NCBI RefSeq assembly: GCF_001619875.1
Contig: NZ_LRFC01000039.1
Span: 62,001 to 126,000 of the forward strand
Length of the DNA stretch: 64,000 nucleotides
Direction: 5' to 3'
Origin: Fictibacillus phosphorivorans
GTDB taxonomy: Bacteria > Bacillota > Bacilli > Bacillales > Fictibacillaceae
A program made the translations under genes and the position numbers. A model generated the notes under the pieces. It was not told the origin of the DNA, searched no databases, and was given only the letters and a program-made list of their open reading frames with translations. Shown in pieces: positions 53,382-63,867 of the stretch (its first letter is position 1; every line of letters begins with the position of its first letter).

Positions 53382-55061
53382 TTATTGTTTTCCTTCAATG
53401 TAAGCCCACTTGTAAGAAACATCAGCTCCGAATAAGTGATGAGCTAAACCTTTAACATAAGGCTTTTGAAGGCCAGTTACACCACGTTGGTATAGTGGAG
53501 AGATCGCTTGATCTTCGAATAATACTTTCTCAGCTTCAAGCATAGTTTCCCAACGCTTCTTCTCATCAGTTTCTTTCTTAGCACTTTCGATTAACTTGTC
53601 ATACTCAGGGTTAGAGTAAGCCATTTGGTTGTGCGGTCCATCTGTAATAAACATGTCAAGGAAAGTCATAGGATCTTGATAGTCAGGTCCCCAACCAGCG
53701 TAAGAGAAGTCATACTCCCCTTTAGACTCTAACTCAAGCTTTTGCTTAAATGGTTGTGCTTTAATGCTAACTTTGATTCCAGGAAGGTTCTTTTCAAGTT
53801 GGTTCTTGAAGAACTCACCCATTTTCTTAGCGCCATCAGAATCGTAGTTCAATAGCTCAAGTTCAACTGAATCTTTACCAAGTTCTTTTAGACCAGCAGC
53901 CCAAAGTTCTTTAGCTTTTTCTAAATCATATCCACCGAAGTTGCCGTTCGTTTTACGGTAGTCTTCGCCGTCTGGACCAGGAGTAAATTCACCAGGTACT
54001 AGGTAGTAAGCAGGTGTAGAACCGTTGTTAAGAAGAACGTCTACCATTGATTGCTTGTCATAAGCCATGTCGATCGCTTTACGGATGTTAGCGTTCTTAA
54101 GAGCTTCTGATTTTTGGTTTAAACGTAGGAAGAATACTGTAGCTTCTCCACGAGTGTAAAGATCTTCGTGATCTTTGTACTGATCAACATATTCCATGCT
54201 TAGACCAGTGATATCTGTTTGACCAGTTTCATAAAGGTTAACGCTTGTAGCAACGTCTTTAACGATTTTAACGTTAATTTCGTCTAATTTTACGTTGTCT
54301 TTATCCCAGTAGTTATCGTTTTTCTTGTACTGCCATCCTTCGTTGTGTTTCCACTCGTTAAGTACGAAAGGACCGTTGTATAATAGAGTGTTAGCTTCTA
54401 AAGCGTACTTGTCGCCTTGAGACTTAACAAACTCTTCTTTTTGCGGGTAGAATGTTGCGAATCCAGTTAATCCTAAGAAATAAGGAGCTGGAGCTTCAAG
54501 AGTTACTTCAAGAGTAGTGTCGTCAACTGCTTTAACACCTAATTGATCTACTTTACCGTATAATGGGTCACCATCAGTTTGGATCGCGTTAGCGTTCTTT
54601 ACAGGTCCCATGATGTAAGCATACTCAGAAAGAGTATCTGGAGATAATGCTTTTTGCCAAGCGTATACGAAATCTTTCGCTACTACTTGAGATCCATCGC
54701 TCCATTTAGCGTTTGGATTTAATTTGAACGTGTAAACTGTTCCATCTTCACTTACTTCGTGGCTTTCAGCAACACCTTCAGTTGGCTTGTTGTCTTTATC
54801 AAGACGGTACAAACCTTCCATAACGTTGTTCATTACTTCGAATGATACAGAGTCTGTTGCTTGTGAAGAGTCCATTGAAGGGATTTCTTCCCCATCAAGG
54901 ATGTTAAGTACTTGCGGCTCAGCTGGCTTATCCGATTTTGTTCCTTCGTCGCCGCCTTTAGCTTTCTCGTCGCCATCTTTGCTTCCACCACTACAAGCTG
55001 CTAAGAACATGCTTAGAACAAGTACTAGTGTAAGAAGCAATGACCATTTTGACTTCTTCAT
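53382..55061 (-). CDS. oppA: Oligopeptide-binding lipoprotein OppA
   Basis: 559 residues. Lipoprotein signal MKKSKWSLLLTLVLVLSMFL with lipobox LAAC (Cys23), then a Gly/Lys/Asp-rich linker and an SBP family 5 domain (ATSVNLYETGQTDITGL, YNGPFVLNEW, ARKxIDMA-like NIRKAIDMAYDKQ). Delivers peptides to OppBCDF. A 430-bp upstream region holds an 18-bp palindrome. Confidence 0.96.
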   Translation of the reverse strand: MKKSKWSLLLTLVLVLSMFLAACSGGSKDGDEKAKGGDEGTKSDKPAEPQVLNILDGEEIPSMDSSQATDSVSFEVMNNVMEGLYRLDKDNKPTEGVAESHEVSEDGTVYTFKLNPNAKWSDGSQVVAKDFVYAWQKALSPDTLSEYAYIMGPVKNANAIQTDGDPLYGKVDQLGVKAVDDTTLEVTLEAPAPYFLGLTGFATFYPQKEEFVKSQGDKYALEANTLLYNGPFVLNEWKHNEGWQYKKNDNYWDKDNVKLDEINVKIVKDVATSVNLYETGQTDITGLSMEYVDQYKDHEDLYTRGEATVFFLRLNQKSEALKNANIRKAIDMAYDKQSMVDVLLNNGSTPAYYLVPGEFTPGPDGEDYRKTNGNFGGYDLEKAKELWAAGLKELGKDSVELELLNYDSDGAKKMGEFFKNQLEKNLPGIKVSIKAQPFKQKLELESKGEYDFSYAGWGPDYQDPMTFLDMFITDGPHNQMAYSNPEYDKLIESAKKETDEKKRWETMLEAEKVLFEDQAISPLYQRGVTGLQKPYVKGLAHHLFGADVSYKWAYIEGKQ

Positions 55062-55232
55062 GTGTTGACCTCCCCTTTTTATCCTGTTAATTTGTTAGCA
55101 GATAAAAGCATCAAGAATTATCAGATATTTTCATCTACAAGTTCGATTATACAAGTTTTCAAACAATTGTGCATTTATTTTTTTTAAGAGTTTTACAAAA
55201 AGCCCATTATATTTACTTTTCCTTAACAAAAA

Positions 55233-55250
55233 ATAGGTATAAATACCTAT
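55233..55250. promoter_or_regulatory. 18-bp perfect palindrome upstream of oppA
   Basis: ATAGGTAT-AA-ATACCTAT, 172 bp upstream of the oppA ATG and 242 bp upstream of the divergent DUF3899 gene. A candidate operator for an unidentified dimeric repressor or activator. Confidence 0.5.
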
Positions 55251-55491
55251 ATCGTGTGAGGGTTTATTTTCTGATAATTCTACAAATTTTACCAAAATTA
55301 TGTGTAAACTAGCATGGATATTACATTCTCGATTTTTTGTGATGTGAGGACGTGCCTAGGACATGAAGATAATTCGTCAATTTTATATTTCATTTGTTAC
55401 AATGGGAGTATAGTCTGACGGTATAATCCAAATTTTGTGGTACATTTTTAAATGTTTATGGTGTATTTCTTACTACTTGGAGGCATAATTG

Positions 55492-55863
55492 ATGAACTTA
55501 CTTGTAAAGAGGATTCTGATGATATCAGCATTCCCTGTCTTAATAGCATTTGGAGCTACTTTAATTACTACCGGACCAATTACTCTTGAAAAATACATTA
55601 ATACGCTTTTTTATTTTTCAATATCGATCGCACTTATAGGGATAGCATTATATGTAGTGAAAGGTGGTTTTTTTGATTTCTTTACGTATAGCTTTAAAAG
55701 AGTAACTAAAGCTCTTTCTAAAGCTCCAGAAATTGATGATCAGATTGCCTTTAAAACGAACTTTCACCTGTCGGAGCGTGTAAATGATTCTTATATGAAG
55801 TCGTTTCTGTACAGCGGTCTACTTTTAACTTTTATTTCAATTGCCGTTGCATATCTTTTGTAA
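55492..55863 (+). CDS. DUF3899 membrane protein
   Basis: 123 residues from ATG 55492 (TTGGAGG upstream). Three hydrophobic segments: residues 9-28, 37-57 and 102-122, with a charged loop RVTKALSKAPEIDDQ between the second and third. Matches the DUF3899 architecture. Precedes the trpS leader on the same strand but is separated by the T-box. Function unknown. Confidence 0.78.
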   Translation: MNLLVKRILMISAFPVLIAFGATLITTGPITLEKYINTLFYFSISIALIGIALYVVKGGFFDFFTYSFKRVTKALSKAPEIDDQIAFKTNFHLSERVNDSYMKSFLYSGLLLTFISIAVAYLL

Positions 55864-55894
55864 TTTGTGTATACTACTAAAAAATAAATGACAC

Positions 55895-56170
55895 ATGCGA
55901 TGATAAAGAAGAGTACATGGTGTGAAACTTTCAGAGAGTCTGTGGCTGGTGCAAACAGACAGTGGATCATGATGGAATGGGCTTTTGAGCATTCTGACCG
56001 AACCTTTAGAAGTAGGCTCAGACGTGTAGATGTCCGCACGATATAAATGGACAGCGTATCGGTTCATCCTGTACGTTTTGAGTGATTTTCTTTTGTTTGA
56101 GAATTATAAGGGTGGCACCGCGGTCCATTCGTCCCTTGCTATAAGGCGACGAGTGGGCCTTTTTATATTT
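55895..56170 (+). ncRNA. T-box leader of trpS
   Basis: The T-box AAGGGTGGCACCGCGG at 56108-56123 is the hallmark antiterminator sequence. Terminator arms GGTCCATTCGTC (56122-56133) and GACGAGTGGGCC (56148-56159) follow, then TTTTTA. Upstream, GATGGAATGGGC near 55971 contains UGG twice, one of which should be the tryptophan specifier codon. Senses uncharged tRNA-Trp. Confidence 0.9.
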
Positions 56171-56195
56171 ATTTTAAAGAATAAAGGAGAGATGA

Positions 56196-57188
<993 letters not shown>

Positions 57189-57271
57189 TAGCTGATTTAT
57201 AGCTGTATAGCAGATTCAAATTTGATAACAGCGATAACAGCAGCAAATCAATTCTTAAATATAAAAATATC

Positions 57272-57317
57272 AAAAAACCAGTGGAGCATAACATTATGAT
57301 TCTCCACTGGTTTTTTA
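57272..57317 (+). terminator. Terminator after trpS
   Basis: AAAAAACCAGTGGAG and CTCCACTGGTTTTTT stem. Confidence 0.9.
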
Positions 57318-57390
57318 ACAAACTGTTTATCTCGGATGCGCTGGTATTTCTCGGATGGCGCTCTTTCAGCGAGCCTTAAGGCTCACTTAG

Positions 57391-57490
57391 AGAGCATAAA
57401 ACACCGTGAACGAGCATAAAACCTCGGGAGCGAGCATAAATCTTCGCGAACGAGCATAAAACCCCGTGAACGAGCATATAACGCGTTCAT
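57391..57490. repeat. Five 20-bp tandem repeats, intergenic
   Basis: GAGCATAAA recurs exactly every 20 bp at 57392, 57412, 57432, 57452 and 57472, with consensus CGAGCATAAAACCCCGTGAA. A perfect 14-bp palindrome GAGCCTTAAGGCTC lies just upstream at 57371. Non-coding; fills a 363-bp gap between trpS and yjbA terminators. Confidence 0.9.
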
Positions 57491-57503
57491 ACTCACCAAA
57501 AAC

Positions 57504-57542
57504 CAAAAAAAGCTGGCATCCGCACACGCGGAGCCAGCTTAT
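57504..57542 (-). terminator. Terminator after yjbA
   Basis: AGCTGGC and GCCAGCT stem with internal TCCGC/GCGGA pairing; minus-strand TTTTTTTGG. Confidence 0.85.
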
Positions 57543-57551
57543 TTAAGTGGT

Positions 57552-58298
57552 TTAATTCACTTGAGTTCCATTTTCAAGTTCCCATATCTTTTCAAAGTAA
57601 GGTTGTCCTTTTACTAGTCGTTCACACATATCCATATGTTTTTTGGACCAACCGCTTTTTAGTTCACAGTACAGGGCGTCCCATGCTTCGTCAAAATCCA
57701 TTCTTTGAATTCTTCCGTATTGCTCTGGCATCCATTCGGTGCACCAATATCTCATCTCAGCTACATTTTTTGTTGAATGCAATTGATCTAGAGTCATAAA
57801 AAGAAGTTGCTTTAATTGTCTTTCTTTACGGGTTAACCCTCTCATACTGTCAGGGTTTGGAGAAAGAATGTGATATTCCTTGCTCATCTGCTTTTCGCTA
57901 AACGTATATACAGAAGTTTCGGTCTGCTCTGCCATTTCAAAGACGAGTTGTTCTTGTCTTGGAATGAGTCTGCTCTTACGGATTGGGATTCTGTAACCCA
58001 TTGTATCAACAATGAGTGATTTCTTTTCATCCGTGATGATAAAGCAGTGTTCTAGCTGTACGCGCTGGTTGTTCTTTCTGACATAAGCTTTTTGATGGAC
58101 TTCTTCTAGCAGTGCATCAGGAAGGTCATTTAAGTCATTTTCAATGTAGTGAAAGAGTGTGGATTCTATTTTAATAATGGGTACTTGGTCCAACAACTCA
58201 ATGTAGTCGTCTTTTCGCCATTCATGAAACTCACAAACGTTGTAGCCATTCTCTTCTCCTTCAAACCAGTTGACCCAAACATCACGTAAGTATAACAT
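57552..58298 (-). CDS. yjbA: UPF0736 protein YjbA
   Basis: 248 residues. [31 protein letters not shown] (core WVNWFEGEE) and [14 protein letters not shown] are typical of the family. Soluble, Trp- and Glu-rich. Position between trpS and fabF fits B. subtilis. Function unknown. Confidence 0.9.
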   Translation of the reverse strand: MLYLRDVWVNWFEGEENGYNVCEFHEWRKDDYIELLDQVPIIKIESTLFHYIENDLNDLPDALLEEVHQKAYVRKNNQRVQLEHCFIITDEKKSLIVDTMGYRIPIRKSRLIPRQEQLVFEMAEQTETSVYTFSEKQMSKEYHILSPNPDSMRGLTRKERQLKQLLFMTLDQLHSTKNVAEMRYWCTEWMPEQYGRIQRMDFDEAWDALYCELKSGWSKKHMDMCERLVKGQPYFEKIWELENGTQVN

Positions 58299-58394
58299 CT
58301 GTACCCCTCACTTTTTTACCGATTTGTATTTAAAATCAGTATAGTCAGAGGTTGTCTTTTTTATTCTAAATTAAGGTAATTTACTCGAAGTATG

Positions 58395-58430
58395 CAAAAA
58401 CCCCGCTTTCAAAAGAAAACGGGATTTTTT
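58395..58430 (-). terminator. Terminator after fabF
   Basis: CCCGTTTTC-TTTT-GAAAGCGGG stem on the minus strand with TTTTT tail. It lies beyond the fabF stop at 58438. Confidence 0.75.
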
Positions 58431-58437
58431 ATTCGTA

Positions 58438-59676
58438 TTATTCTTCTATTTTCTTAAATACAAGCGACGCATTGTGCCCGCCAAATCCAAGCGAATTGCT
58501 GAGAACAGCCTTCACTTCAGCAGATCGAGCAGTATTAGGAACATAGTCGAGATCACACTCTTCATCAGGTGTTTCATAGTTAATCGTTGGAGGCAGAATA
58601 TTCTCTTGTATCGCTTTAACAGAGAAAATCGCTTCAATTCCGCCGGCAGCACCTAATAAATGACCTGTCATGGACTTTGTCGAACTCACTGGTATATTGT
58701 AAGCATGCTCATTAAACACAGCTTTAATTGCTGCAGTTTCAAATTTATCATTATAATCAGTGCTTGTTCCGTGTGCGTTAATATACGAAATGTCCTCAGG
58801 TGTCAGACCGCTGTCCTCAACTGCCTGTCTCATCGCACGAGCACCGCCTTCTCCACCAGGTGATGGCTGTGTAATATGATAAGCATCACCTGTTGCTCCA
58901 TAACCTACGATTTCCGCGTAAATTTTAGCTCCGCGTTTTTTTGCAAATTCATATTCTTCAAGAACAAGAATACCAGCACCTTCTCCAATAATAAAACCAC
59001 TTCTGTTTTTATCAAATGGACGGCTTGCTGTATTAGGATCCGGGTTAGTAGATAATGCACCAGCTTGGCAGAAGCCAGCAAGAGCCATATCTGTAATAGG
59101 GGCTTCAGTTCCGCCAGTCAACATAACATCAGCATCACCGCGCTGAATCACTTTGAATGCATCACCAATTGAGTTAGCGCCAGATGCACAAGCTGTTACG
59201 GTACATGAGTTCATGCCTTTTGCGCCAATTGTGATTGAAACTTGGCCAGAAGCCATGTCTGGAATCATCATCGGTACAAAGAATGGACTTACACGTCTTA
59301 CACCTTTTGCTTCAAAGATTCGGAACTGCTCTTCATGCGTATCCATTCCACCGATACCAGAACCAATCCACACACCTACTCGCGGTGCGATTTCTTCAGT
59401 GATATCTAAATTAGCATCTTTAACAGCCATGATGGATGCTGCAACAGCAAATTGTGTGAAGCGATCCATTCTGCGTGCATCTCTTTTATCCATAAAATCT
59501 TCTGGTTTAAATTCTGTTGCTTCTGCGGCAACTTTTACAGGAAACTTTTCTGCGTCTCTTCTTGTTAGCGGACCTACACCGCTTTGACCTTCAACAATCT
59601 TTTTCCATGTTTCTTCTACACTGTTTCCAAGAGGTGTTACGGCTCCCATGCCTGTTACGACTACTCTTTTTTTCAT
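58438..59676 (-). CDS. fabF: 3-oxoacyl-ACP synthase II FabF
   Basis: 412 residues. Catalytic Cys163 in TACASG, His in HGTSTDYND and His in GHLLGAAGG form the Cys-His-His triad. Elongates acyl-ACP with malonyl-ACP. 42 bp after fabH, so fabH-fabF is an operon under the FapR-like site. AGGAGAG precedes the ATG. Confidence 0.97.
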   Translation of the reverse strand: MKKRVVVTGMGAVTPLGNSVEETWKKIVEGQSGVGPLTRRDAEKFPVKVAAEATEFKPEDFMDKRDARRMDRFTQFAVAASIMAVKDANLDITEEIAPRVGVWIGSGIGGMDTHEEQFRIFEAKGVRRVSPFFVPMMIPDMASGQVSITIGAKGMNSCTVTACASGANSIGDAFKVIQRGDADVMLTGGTEAPITDMALAGFCQAGALSTNPDPNTASRPFDKNRSGFIIGEGAGILVLEEYEFAKKRGAKIYAEIVGYGATGDAYHITQPSPGGEGGARAMRQAVEDSGLTPEDISYINAHGTSTDYNDKFETAAIKAVFNEHAYNIPVSSTKSMTGHLLGAAGGIEAIFSVKAIQENILPPTINYETPDEECDLDYVPNTARSAEVKAVLSNSLGFGGHNASLVFKKIEE

Positions 59677-59718
59677 TGTAAAACCAACTCTCCTTTGTAC
59701 ATCATTGTTGGATGAAGC

Positions 59719-60651
59719 TTATCTTCCCCAGCGAAGCGCAACTGCTCCCCAAGTAAGTCCGCCACCGAATCCAACAAGTACGATTGTATGATCTTCTTTT
59801 ATTCTACCATCTTTTAGTGCTTCTTTTAATGCCATCGGAATAGATGCTGACGATGTGTTGCCGAAGCGATCAATCGTCATGACCATTTTTTCTTTCGGAA
59901 GTTCTAATCTTTCTCTTGATGCTTCCATAATTCTGATATTCGCTTGATGAGGTATTAAAAAATCAACATCTTCTTTAGAAAGTCCAGCTTTATGAACGAC
60001 ATTTAGAGATGACTCACCCATTTGCCGCACTGCAAATTTAAATACTTCGCGTCCGTTCATATGGATAAATTCATTTTGATAAAGATGTTTTGCACCTGTC
60101 CCATCAGATCCAAGTTCAAAAGAAAGAATACCTCTTCCTTCACTTACCTTAGATAGTACCGCAGCACCAGCTCCATCTCCAAAAAGTACAGCTGTATTGC
60201 GATCTTTCCAGTCTGTAATCTTTGATAGCTTTTCTGCTCCAACGACTAGAACGTTTTTGTAGGTCCCTGTTTCAATAAATTGCTTTGCAACGACTAAACC
60301 GTAGATAAAACCTGCACATGCGGCACTGACATCCATCGCTACAGCGTTTTTGGCACCTAAATAATCTTGGAGCTGACAAGCAACTGAAGGAAAAGGATTA
60401 TCTGGTGTAACGGTAGCCACTACGATAAGATCGATCTCTTCCGCAGCAATACCTGCATCTTTCAACGCATCCTGAGCTGCAAATCGAGCCATATGAGACG
60501 TTGTCATCGATTCTTCTGCAATTCTGCGTTCTACGATTCCTGTTCGAGTCCGAATCCACTCGTCATTTGTATCAACCATTTTTTCCAGGTCGGAGTTCGC
60601 TAGAATTTTTTCAGGGATATAGCTTCCCATCCCTATGATTCCTGCATTCAT
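59719..60651 (-). CDS. fabH: 3-oxoacyl-ACP synthase III FabH
   Basis: 310 residues. Active-site Cys in SAACAGF, His in PHQANIRI and Asn in [10 protein letters not shown]. Initiates fatty acid synthesis with acyl-CoA primers, in bacilli chiefly branched ones. Corresponds to fabHA by position. Two bases out-of-family starts not needed; ATG with AGGGGTAA upstream. Confidence 0.97.
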   Translation of the reverse strand: MNAGIIGMGSYIPEKILANSDLEKMVDTNDEWIRTRTGIVERRIAEESMTTSHMARFAAQDALKDAGIAAEEIDLIVVATVTPDNPFPSVACQLQDYLGAKNAVAMDVSAACAGFIYGLVVAKQFIETGTYKNVLVVGAEKLSKITDWKDRNTAVLFGDGAGAAVLSKVSEGRGILSFELGSDGTGAKHLYQNEFIHMNGREVFKFAVRQMGESSLNVVHKAGLSKEDVDFLIPHQANIRIMEASRERLELPKEKMVMTIDRFGNTSSASIPMALKEALKDGRIKEDHTIVLVGFGGGLTWGAVALRWGR

Positions 60652-60739
60652 AACATTACCCCTTTGGCTTTAGTTTATTTTTAATATAATCCTTTTCACT
60701 CACATAGAGGTGAGCTTTTGAAATCTTTTATAATCAAAT

Positions 60740-60758
60740 ATTATGACCTGGTACTAAT
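60740..60758 (-). promoter_or_regulatory. FapR-like operator of fabH-fabF
   Basis: ATTATGACCTGGTACTAAT: the right half GGTACTAA is a perfect FapR half-site; the left half departs at two positions. Lies about 90 bp upstream of fabH. Confidence 0.65.
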
Positions 60759-60883
60759 TTTATGATATCTCTTATAATTTGTCTAGTTAAAGTTCTTTTC
60801 TTTCACCAATACAGGGCTTAGGGCATATCCTGTATGGAAGAAAAATGTAAGTTTAGCGAAATTGATATTAGGAGTGGTTCAAA

Positions 60884-61186
60884 ATGCATCATTCTCAACC
60901 TAGACAACAGCCCATGTATCCTCCACAGTTTCCTGGACGTTTCCCAATGGGCCCTAATCAGCAGCAGCATATGCAGCAAGGTTTCCCACCTCCACAACAC
61001 TTTGGTGGCCCTGGATTCAGAGGCATGCCTGTTCCTTTTCACCAACCAATGCCTCGACCATTTTTACATTCTTTCAGAACGCAGGAAGGCTCACTTGATT
61101 ATAATAAAATCTTCGCCGTAATCGACCAATCCGTTAAAGTCGCACAACAGATCTCCCCTATCTTCTCTGCGTTTAAGAAGAAGTAA
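60884..61186 (+). CDS. YppG-like Pro/Gln-rich protein
   Basis: 100 residues. First 60 are rich in P, Q, G, M and H (PMYPPQFPGRFPMGPNQQQH style), last 35 form DYNKIFAVIDQSVKVAQQISPIFSAFKKK (core KIFAVIDQ). The composition and helical KKK tail resemble the YppG-like family of spore-associated proteins. TAGGAGTGG precedes the ATG. Divergent from fabH. Confidence 0.75.
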   Translation: MHHSQPRQQPMYPPQFPGRFPMGPNQQQHMQQGFPPPQHFGGPGFRGMPVPFHQPMPRPFLHSFRTQEGSLDYNKIFAVIDQSVKVAQQISPIFSAFKKK

Positions 61187-61217
61187 AAAAGCCAACCCGA
61201 CATGGGCTGGCTTTTTC
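61185..61217. terminator. Bidirectional terminator between YppG-like gene and comZ
   Basis: AAAAAGCCA and TGGCTTTTT stem extended by ACCCG/TGGGC pairing. Confidence 0.88.
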
Positions 61218-61223
61218 TTATGT

Positions 61224-61403
61224 TTACTTATTCTCTTCTTTTCCAAGTTCGTACGCGTCATTCATCACATTCATTAAAAGTTGAAGCATCGGCTGAACAT
61301 CTTCCATGCCTAATTCGATCCCTTTTTTCTCAAGAAAAGCCTGTGCTTCAGGCAGATGACTCATAGCGATCTGCATAAATTTCATGTTGCGCTCTGTATC
61401 CAT
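61224..61403 (-). CDS. comZ: ComG operon repressor ComZ
   Basis: 59 residues from ATG 61403 (GGGAGGT upstream). MKFMQIAMSHLPEAQAFLEKKGIEL (core IAMSHLPEA) and AYELGKE match ComZ as remembered. In B. subtilis comZ follows med and represses the late competence comG operon. Here no Med-like gene precedes it; an epimerase-like gene lies upstream. Confidence 0.88.
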   Translation of the reverse strand: MDTERNMKFMQIAMSHLPEAQAFLEKKGIELGMEDVQPMLQLLMNVMNDAYELGKEENK

Positions 61404-61508
61404 TTTTTTAGACCTCCCTAACAATATGTACAAGGTATAATAACCCGCTTTCTATTATAAAGAAAAATGAGTGCTGAACAAATGTTTTGTGAGATTGTTT
61501 AATAAGTA

Positions 61509-61585
61509 ATCCCTGAAGTTTTGGTTTTATTCCCGCGAGATTTGGTAATTATCCCGCGAGTTTTACTACTATATCCACGGGTTGA
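61509..61585. repeat. Four 21-22 bp tandem repeats, intergenic
   Basis: TCCCTGAAG, TCCCGCGAG, TCCCGCGAG and TCCACGGGT start at 61510, 61531, 61552 and 61574, each followed by a T/A-rich stretch (TTTTGG.., ATTTGG.., TTTTAC..). Non-coding, upstream of comZ. Confidence 0.8.
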
Positions 61586-61682
61586 TTTAAATCGACATGA
61601 ATAATCTATGCAATACCCTAAAGCCTACGTTCATTGCAGTAATCAAAGAAGGCGTCCCGAATATTCAGGAGCACCTATACAG

Positions 61683-62594
61683 CTATATTTCTTTTGAATT
61701 TGGCTTTGATTTTTTGTTTTTGTTTCTAAAATGCATAATTTGCTTCATGATGCCTTCTTTTATTTTTGTCTTTGCACGAAATCCAAGCTCTGCTTCCGCT
61801 TTTTCCCCTTTAATCCTCATCTTTCTTTTTTCTTTAAATGTTAATTTATCTGCTTTTAATTCGCTTAAGCCTTCCACCCACTGATTCGGGTTGCCGCTTG
61901 AAATGTTATAGATTTCATTTTTTGCTGAAGACTTTCCGGCTAAATACAGTGCTTCAGCTGCATCATCAACGAATAACACATCTTCTGTTATTGAATCTTT
62001 TGATATAGACTCATTTCTTTGGAGATCTTGATCTTCTATCGAGATCACTTGTTGGTACGTATGATGTTCTGGTTGCCCCGGTCCATAAACTGTAGGTAAA
62101 CGCATAATCACAAAAGGAAAATCGTACTGTTCAGCCAACTGTTTTACCATATTTTCTTCAGTTAGCTTGATAAGTCCAAATAAAGTTTCAGGATTTTTAG
62201 GGGAACTTTCCAGAACATCACCTTGCCTTTTACCATAAACATCATATGAAGAAACGTATACAAGTTTTGTTTGGCTGTTAGCAAAAGATGCTACTTTTTT
62301 CAAAACAGAGACATGTCTTTGTACTTCATCCTCTATATTTGCCCACGGTGCAGTTGGTTTGATTGAACAAGCCAGGTGAAAGATCACATCACATCCGTTA
62401 GTATGAGGCTGAAGGTCAGCTTCATTAATATCCATAGGAAGATATTGAAATCCAGCATGGCGTGCAATATAGTCTATTCGATCAGGAGATGCTGCCATAT
62501 CTATTCCGACGACATCAACTTCTTCATCCAATAAACGGCTGCACAAATGATAACCGATAAACCCTGCCGCTCCTGTTACAAATGCCTTTTTCAT
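61683..62594 (-). CDS. NAD-dependent epimerase/dehydratase-like protein
   Basis: 303 residues, extended SDR. GAAGFIGYHLCSRL NAD motif, SSYDVYG, then LFGLIKLTEE in place of the usual Y-x-x-x-K: the catalytic Tyr position reads F-G-L-I-K, so the active site is altered. PTVYGPGQ and DDAAEAL follow. Lysine-rich C-terminus. GGAGGC precedes the ATG. The missing Tyr suggests a non-epimerase role. Confidence 0.8.
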   Translation of the reverse strand: MKKAFVTGAAGFIGYHLCSRLLDEEVDVVGIDMAASPDRIDYIARHAGFQYLPMDINEADLQPHTNGCDVIFHLACSIKPTAPWANIEDEVQRHVSVLKKVASFANSQTKLVYVSSYDVYGKRQGDVLESSPKNPETLFGLIKLTEENMVKQLAEQYDFPFVIMRLPTVYGPGQPEHHTYQQVISIEDQDLQRNESISKDSITEDVLFVDDAAEALYLAGKSSAKNEIYNISSGNPNQWVEGLSELKADKLTFKEKRKMRIKGEKAEAELGFRAKTKIKEGIMKQIMHFRNKNKKSKPNSKEI

Positions 62595-62708
62595 GTAAGA
62601 GCCTCCAGTTCCATTTTTCTCCTCTTACTATCCTATGGGGATGCTCCTAAGAATACGATACTTTTTTTCCATTCAAAAACCTCATTGAACACTTCTTTAC
62701 AATGAGGT

Positions 62709-63449
62709 TCATAACAGTTTTTCATGATTTTTAAAAAAGGCTTGAAATGCCCTGGCTGGATTGAATGTCGTCTCAGGTACATGAATGGAAAGGGATATCG
62801 GGGCATTAAGATTTTGTCTTCTCTTTTCATAGGTCCTGCTATGATCTTTGAAATTAAATGCTACACCTCTTGCAGCATGCCATATCTGAACTGGGGTTTT
62901 CGCTTTAAGATCTTTTATGGAAGGAAGATTGTCAATAAGATGCTCTACGTTATCTACTTGCACTTGATAAGCTGAGCTAATCTCTCTGATCAATCTTTTG
63001 AAGAACAAACGGTTTTGTCTTTCATGGTTAAAATGACTCTTTAAGTCAATACATGGATTTATAAAAAGAGCGGAACGAATATGTTCTTCCATGTCCTCCA
63101 TAAGCCGCAGCGCAACGAGCGAACCCATTCCCTCCGCGATCAAATGTATATTAGGATTTAAGATTTCATGTTTCATGACATAGTGGTACAGTCTCTTTGC
63201 AAGTATTACTGAAGAAGGACTGCCCCAATGTCTTCCATATAAATTAGAATAGAATATCGTGTAACCTTGATTCTTGAGGGATTGTATGAGGTTTGCGCGT
63301 TCAGTGTTTTGTTTCCAAAGACTTGTATATTCGTCCACATAATGGCTGCAGTCACCGATAATCATTACTGCGAAACCATTAGGCTGCTCTGGTAGATGTA
63401 TGATGTTCCATTGATTATCAATTTGGAAAGTGCGTTTATCGATGCTCAC
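62709..63449 (-). CDS. yjaU: Alpha/beta-hydrolase-like protein YjaU
   Basis: 246 residues. Nucleophile-elbow-like AEGMGSLVALRL near residue 104 (G-x-S-like: G-M-G-S) and a His-containing end. Position between yjzD and comZ agrees with B. subtilis YjaU. Active-site acid and substrate are unclear. The start codon (ATG 63449) follows GGGGAG. Confidence 0.75.
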   Translation of the reverse strand: MSIDKRTFQIDNQWNIIHLPEQPNGFAVMIIGDCSHYVDEYTSLWKQNTERANLIQSLKNQGYTIFYSNLYGRHWGSPSSVILAKRLYHYVMKHEILNPNIHLIAEGMGSLVALRLMEDMEEHIRSALFINPCIDLKSHFNHERQNRLFFKRLIREISSAYQVQVDNVEHLIDNLPSIKDLKAKTPVQIWHAARGVAFNFKDHSRTYEKRRQNLNAPISLSIHVPETTFNPARAFQAFFKNHEKLL

Positions 63450-63526
63450 AATTCTCCCCTCGCATTAGCTTTTCTTATCTAATGTATGCATGGGAAAATT
63501 TTTAGCCAAAGTTATCTGCCTAAGTT

Positions 63527-63637
63527 TTAAGAATCGAGCTCTTTTTTTAACTGCTCTAGCGTTTCTTTTCCTTGTGGAGTCAAGTTCTTTTCATCTTGTT
63601 CTTCTAACGCCTTCAATTCCTCCCACTTTTGCTCCAT
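63527..63637 (-). CDS. 36-residue charged small protein
   Basis: ATG 63637 follows GGGAGGT. MEQKWEELKALEEQDEKNLT then PQGKETLEQLKKELDS: almost entirely helical and acidic. Too short for confident calling, but the site and codon use favour translation. 77 bp upstream of yjaU on the same strand. Confidence 0.55.
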   Translation of the reverse strand: MEQKWEELKALEEQDEKNLTPQGKETLEQLKKELDS

Positions 63638-63867
63638 TTTTTTACCTCCCTATTTTTTGCCCATAAAAGTAATAACAAAATTCTTGTTTATGTACCTTCT
63701 TCTTTGTTCATGGGTTTTATCCTGTTAAGCTTGAACAATTTATGAAAATTATTAACATTTATGACATTATGTTAGATAAAATACAGAAAGAATCTTTCCC
63801 TTTATCTCAACTTTTGTTACTATACAGAAGGGTAAAGAATTCGTTTACATAAAGAGGTGAATGTAGC

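Noticed and set aside
57391-57490. Possible CRISPR array
   Set aside because: The 20-bp units have no spacers and there are no cas genes.
59153-59587. 144-residue ORF on the plus strand
   Set aside because: Antisense shadow of fabF.
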